Below, one piece after another: positions 61,264-64,000 of a DNA stretch of 64,000 nucleotides. The notes below the pieces were generated by a model, which was not told where the DNA came from, did no database searches, and was given only the letters and a program-made list of their open reading frames with translations. The DNA is from Litoreibacter ponti (GTDB taxonomy: Bacteria; Pseudomonadota; Alphaproteobacteria; Rhodobacterales; Rhodobacteraceae). The stretch spans positions 1,922,001 through 1,986,000 of the forward strand of contig NZ_QBKS01000001.1 in the NCBI RefSeq assembly GCF_003054285.1, read 5' to 3'. Each line of letters begins with the position of its first letter. Positions within the stretch are counted from its first letter, which is position 1. The position numbers were made by a program, and so were the translations under genes.

Positions 61264-62381
61264 GGCGACTGTCGCGCGGCCTGCGCATCGAGCGCTTGCA
61301 TCAACTGGGCGGTATCCCAGTCTTCGTCCAAAGCGCGCCGAAGGATATCGGCCTGTGACGGCGGGGCGAGCCCGCCCTCGGGCGGGTCGGTGTCAAGATT
61401 GGTCGGGAAGGCATAGCCTTCCACCGTCGCCGCGATGGCCGCCGCGCGCGCCGCTGCGTCGAGGGATTTCAACGGCTCGAACGCGGCGAGAACCATTGCG
61501 CGGCGGTCGATATTCTCCATCGCGCGTCCGAAGGAGGAGGAGACCTGCAACAGGTTGACCATGCGTTGCACATCCGCGCTCTGGTTCGCGCCAGCGGCAT
61601 GGAAGAGCGCGGGGTTGAAGAACAGCGCGTCCCCTTTCTTCAAGGGCAGCTGCACGCAGCTTTCCTCAAACAAGGTCCGGAAATCATCGCGCCGCCAGGC
61701 CGCGTAGCCGGGCGCGTAGGTCTGAGAGAACGGCAATAGTTTCGTCGGGCCGCTATCGACGGGCATGTCACAATGGGCGATCCCGCCCTGCAAGGTCAGG
61801 CTGGCCGACAGCTCATGCACGTGCGCCGGATAGCTGGCGCAGCTCTCGGCCTCCATGAAGCCCAGGTGGTAGTCCCGGTGCGCCTGCTGCGCCGCGCCGC
61901 CCGGGCGCACCACGTTGAGCTGCGCGGTCATCTGGTAATTCGGGCCAAGCCACGCCTCGCACACCGCCGCGATTACCGGGTTGCCGAAGTAGCGCACATG
62001 GGTCGCCGGGTCTTGCAGGCAGAGTTTCTGCAACGTGTTCCAGACCCGGTCATTGGCCCCCGTGGCCGCGAAGTGGTCCGCCTTGCCACCGCGCGCCCGT
62101 TCTTCGGCGATAATCGCGTTGAACGCGTCGCTCGCGGCGTCGATCGGGCTTGTGTCTGGGTAGGCATCCTCCAACACCAAGACGCCAGCTGAGCGCAAAA
62201 AGACCTGCGCCCATTCCGGCTTCAGCGCGTCCAGCTGATCACCGAGCTGCGCCATGTCATAGATGGGGATATTCTTTTCGATGCGGCTGGCGTTAGGCAC
62301 ATCCGCTTTGCTGAGGCGTTGGGAAATGATCTGATCGAACTCGTCAATATCGCAGTCGTCTGCGTGGTAGTATCCGGTCAT
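61260..62381 (-). CDS. Phytanoyl-CoA-dioxygenase-like 2-oxoglutarate/Fe(II) oxygenase
   Basis: 373 residues. The Fe(II) ligands are H168 and D170 ('QAHRDYHLGF', HxD) and the distal H261 ('FFNPALFHAAG'), with R274 as the likely 2-oxoglutarate contact. Members hydroxylate or O-demethylate diverse substrates. Its start overlaps the TIM-barrel gene stop. The neighbours point to a sugar-like or O-methylated polyol substrate (inference). Confidence 0.85.
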   Translation of the reverse strand: MTGYYHADDCDIDEFDQIISQRLSKADVPNASRIEKNIPIYDMAQLGDQLDALKPEWAQVFLRSAGVLVLEDAYPDTSPIDAASDAFNAIIAEERARGGKADHFAATGANDRVWNTLQKLCLQDPATHVRYFGNPVIAAVCEAWLGPNYQMTAQLNVVRPGGAAQQAHRDYHLGFMEAESCASYPAHVHELSASLTLQGGIAHCDMPVDSGPTKLLPFSQTYAPGYAAWRRDDFRTLFEESCVQLPLKKGDALFFNPALFHAAGANQSADVQRMVNLLQVSSSFGRAMENIDRRAMVLAAFEPLKSLDAAARAAAIAATVEGYAFPTNLDTDPPEGGLAPPSQADILRRALDEDWDTAQLMQALDAQAARQSP

Positions 62382-63241
62382 GCGAATATCTCCTTGAACA
62401 GATTGATCTGGCTGCGAAAGCCGCGCTCGAAATTGCCGTCGCCGTGGTGAAAAACGCTCTCGAAACTGATGACCCCATCATAGCCGTCCCGGCGCAGCGC
62501 GTCAGCCATCGGCGCGAATTGATCGGCCAGCTGCCCCTCACCCATCGGGCGGACCTCCAGCATGGCGCGCGGGGTGTCGACCTGCACATCCTTGATGTGG
62601 ATATGGCCGAGATAACCGTCCTGCACCTCGGCATAGCCATCAGGGTACGCGCGTTCATGGCACCAGCAGTTATTGGCCGGGTCCCAGAGCACCTTCAGCG
62701 CGTCCTTGGCATCCAGAGTGTCGATCAGTTTGCGGGCCGTGAAGTTGGAATTGACCATCGTGCCATTGCCGGTCTCGACCACGAGGGTCACGCCCTCGGC
62801 CCGCGCCAGCTCCACCGCCGGGGCGATGAGCGGCAAGATCGCGTCCCACGCGCCATGGGCCACATTCCACTTTTCCGCACCATGAGAGCCCCACAGGATC
62901 TGCTCCTTCTTCGGTGTCATGATCCGCACCAAGGGGCTGCCCACGATATGAGCCATCTCGATCACCCGCTTGAGCGCATCCATATGTCTGGTGTGCAGCG
63001 CGTCGCCGGGGGTGTTCGCGTGGGTCATCCCGGCGAACACGTGGCGCGACAGGCAGGAGACGGGCTTGCCCCGGTCGCGCAGCAACGCGTCGATCTCGGC
63101 GATCTCTTGCGGGCTGTGATCGCCCACCTCCGTATCGCCGACATATTGCAGCTCGGCATAATCCAGCCCGAAGGCGTCCATGACATCGACGGTGTGGGCC
63201 AGATCGCGGCTGATCCCGTCGCAAATGACACCGAGTTTCAT
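62378..63241 (-). CDS. TIM-barrel sugar isomerase/epimerase (xylose-isomerase-like)
   Basis: 287 residues, AP-endonuclease-2-type barrel. Metal ligands appear in order: 'LVVETGNG' (Glu), 'VLWDPANN' (Asp), 'GHIHIKDV' (His) and 'ISFESVFH' (Glu). It is not the IolE of this cluster (52-55 kb) and may be an epimerase or isomerase for an alternative inositol or sugar. Middle gene of the - strand operon. Confidence 0.85.
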   Translation of the reverse strand: MKLGVICDGISRDLAHTVDVMDAFGLDYAELQYVGDTEVGDHSPQEIAEIDALLRDRGKPVSCLSRHVFAGMTHANTPGDALHTRHMDALKRVIEMAHIVGSPLVRIMTPKKEQILWGSHGAEKWNVAHGAWDAILPLIAPAVELARAEGVTLVVETGNGTMVNSNFTARKLIDTLDAKDALKVLWDPANNCWCHERAYPDGYAEVQDGYLGHIHIKDVQVDTPRAMLEVRPMGEGQLADQFAPMADALRRDGYDGVISFESVFHHGDGNFERGFRSQINLFKEIFA

Positions 63242-63271
63242 CCTTTATCCTTCCCGTGGTTCTTGCTGCCA

Positions 63272-63291
63272 AAGCTGCGTCGACGCGGCTT
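63272..63291. repeat. Imperfect 20-bp palindrome (possible repeat copy 4)
   Basis: aagctgcgtcgacgcggctt, with one mismatched pair, 14 bases beyond the - strand stop of the dehydrogenase gene. Its arms resemble the aagc...gcgtc modules of the other dispersed palindromes. Confidence 0.45.
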
Positions 63292-63305
63292 GCTCCGCGC
63301 CCAGG

Positions 63306-64000
63306 TCATTGCGCGCCATCCCGATGCAGCTCGGCCCCGATAATCTCTTCGATCACGCGAGTGCAGACCCAGTTATCCCCGTTCGGGTATTTCGTCCGGC
63401 CCGCATGGAAAATCTGCATCGCCGCCGCCGCCGTGTGCAGCGGGACCCCCAGCTCCTCGCCCAGACCCATCGAGATCGTTAGGTCTTTGTGCATCGTGTT
63501 GATGTGGCTGCCGGTACCTTCGAACTGGCGGTCGATGATTTTCTCCAGTGCATTGTTGACCACGCCGCAGCCCGCCGATGAGGTCGAGAACACGTCCAAG
63601 ATCACCTGCCCCGGCACGCCCGCCTTGGCGGCCAAAGCCGCTGCCTCGAACGTCGCAGAGAACTGCGCGCCGATCAGCGATTGCAGGCAGGCTTTGACGG
63701 TTTGGCCATCGCCGGGCCGGGTGCCGACACGGTGGATATTGGCCGACACCGCCTCCATCACGGGCGCGAAGGTATCGAGCACCGCATCAGGTGCCGCGGC
63801 CATCATCGTCAGCGTACCCGATTGCGCGCCGGGAAAGCCGCCAGACACCGGTGTGTCGATCAGATGGATGCCAGAGCCTTCCATGGCCGCTCCGATCTCG
63901 CGGGCCTCGAAGGGCTTGATCGTGGCCGACAGGATCACCGCGCCGCCTCTTTTCATATGAGCGACCACGCCGTCCTCGCCCAAGATGACTTGGCGGGCCT
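63306..64000 (-). CDS. 3-Hydroxyisobutyrate-dehydrogenase-like / GarR-type reductase (partial)
   Basis: The frame is open to the window end ('ARQVILGEDGVVAHMKRGGAV'), so the N-terminal Rossmann domain is outside. The remaining part has 'LIDTPVSGGFPGAQSGTLTMM' (substrate loop) and 'GQTVKACLQSLIG' (catalytic Lys), then the all-helical C-terminal domain. The family reduces tartronate semialdehyde or oxidises beta-hydroxyacids. It is the first visible gene of the operon with the TIM barrel and dioxygenase. Confidence 0.9.
   Translation of the reverse strand, partial: ARQVILGEDGVVAHMKRGGAVILSATIKPFEAREIGAAMEGSGIHLIDTPVSGGFPGAQSGTLTMMAAAPDAVLDTFAPVMEAVSANIHRVGTRPGDGQTVKACLQSLIGAQFSATFEAAALAAKAGVPGQVILDVFSTSSAGCGVVNNALEKIIDRQFEGTGSHINTMHKDLTISMGLGEELGVPLHTAAAAMQIFHAGRTKYPNGDNWVCTRVIEEIIGAELHRDGAQ

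Overview
The window is about 64 kb of GC-rich chromosome from an alphaproteobacterium, most likely of the Rhodobacterales (Roseobacter group). The evidence is its gene content: L-malyl-CoA lyase of the ethylmalonyl-CoA pathway, phaA-phaB, a def-def-def-fmt cluster, lysA - DUF4175/TIGR02302 - zinc-ribbon - ftsEX - plsC order, and a full CtrA-type site. No rRNA, tRNA, CRISPR array, insertion sequence or prophage was seen. Coding density is very high. No gap between genes exceeds about 190 bases, and many neighbouring genes overlap by 4 bases (ATGA or GTGA).

Region 1 (1-12.1 kb) is mostly housekeeping. It holds partial folK, an NYN-domain protein, ispH, an ACT protein, and a tight + strand operon (LysE exporter, DUF3429, methyltransferase, rnhA, Nudix, TRIC/UPF0126). 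On the - strand lie three consecutive peptide-deformylase genes, one with its catalytic residues lost, then fmt and a HExxH protein broken by an in-frame stop. A four-helix membrane protein with a small XRE repressor follows, with two operator palindromes upstream, then a PatB/MalY C-S lyase.

Region 2 (12.2-31.3 kb) has a low-GC GNAT gene, an ABC transporter divergent from an SGNH esterase, an unusual papain-like cysteine peptidase, mcl1, an AraC/GyrI regulator, accA, ETF-QO, lysA, the TIGR02302 protein, ftsEX and plsC.

Region 3 (31.3-47.4 kb) has a PEP-mutase-family protein, ada, a TPR protein, ispE, a polyprenyl diphosphate synthase, a TrmN6-like methyltransferase, a YddG-like exporter with its LysR neighbour, phaB, phaA, an EAL protein with an upstream CtrA box, tag, gnd, a MATE pump and a CBS protein.

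Region 4 (47.5-64 kb) is a myo-inositol regulon. A three-gene sugar ABC transporter (with an aspartate-dehydrogenase-like gene at its tail) diverges from a LacI regulator. A dehydrogenase-iolE-dehydrogenase operon diverges from iolD-iolC-iolB-iolJ-iolG. Both divergent promoter regions carry the same perfect palindrome (tttgcaaccggttgcaaa), which ties uptake, regulator and catabolism together. A further - strand operon (3-hydroxyisobutyrate-dehydrogenase-like, TIM barrel, phytanoyl-CoA-dioxygenase-like) converges on iolG and is cut by the window end. iolA is not in the window. Short tandem perfect palindromes recur just after stop codons at several places and look like a dispersed structural repeat.
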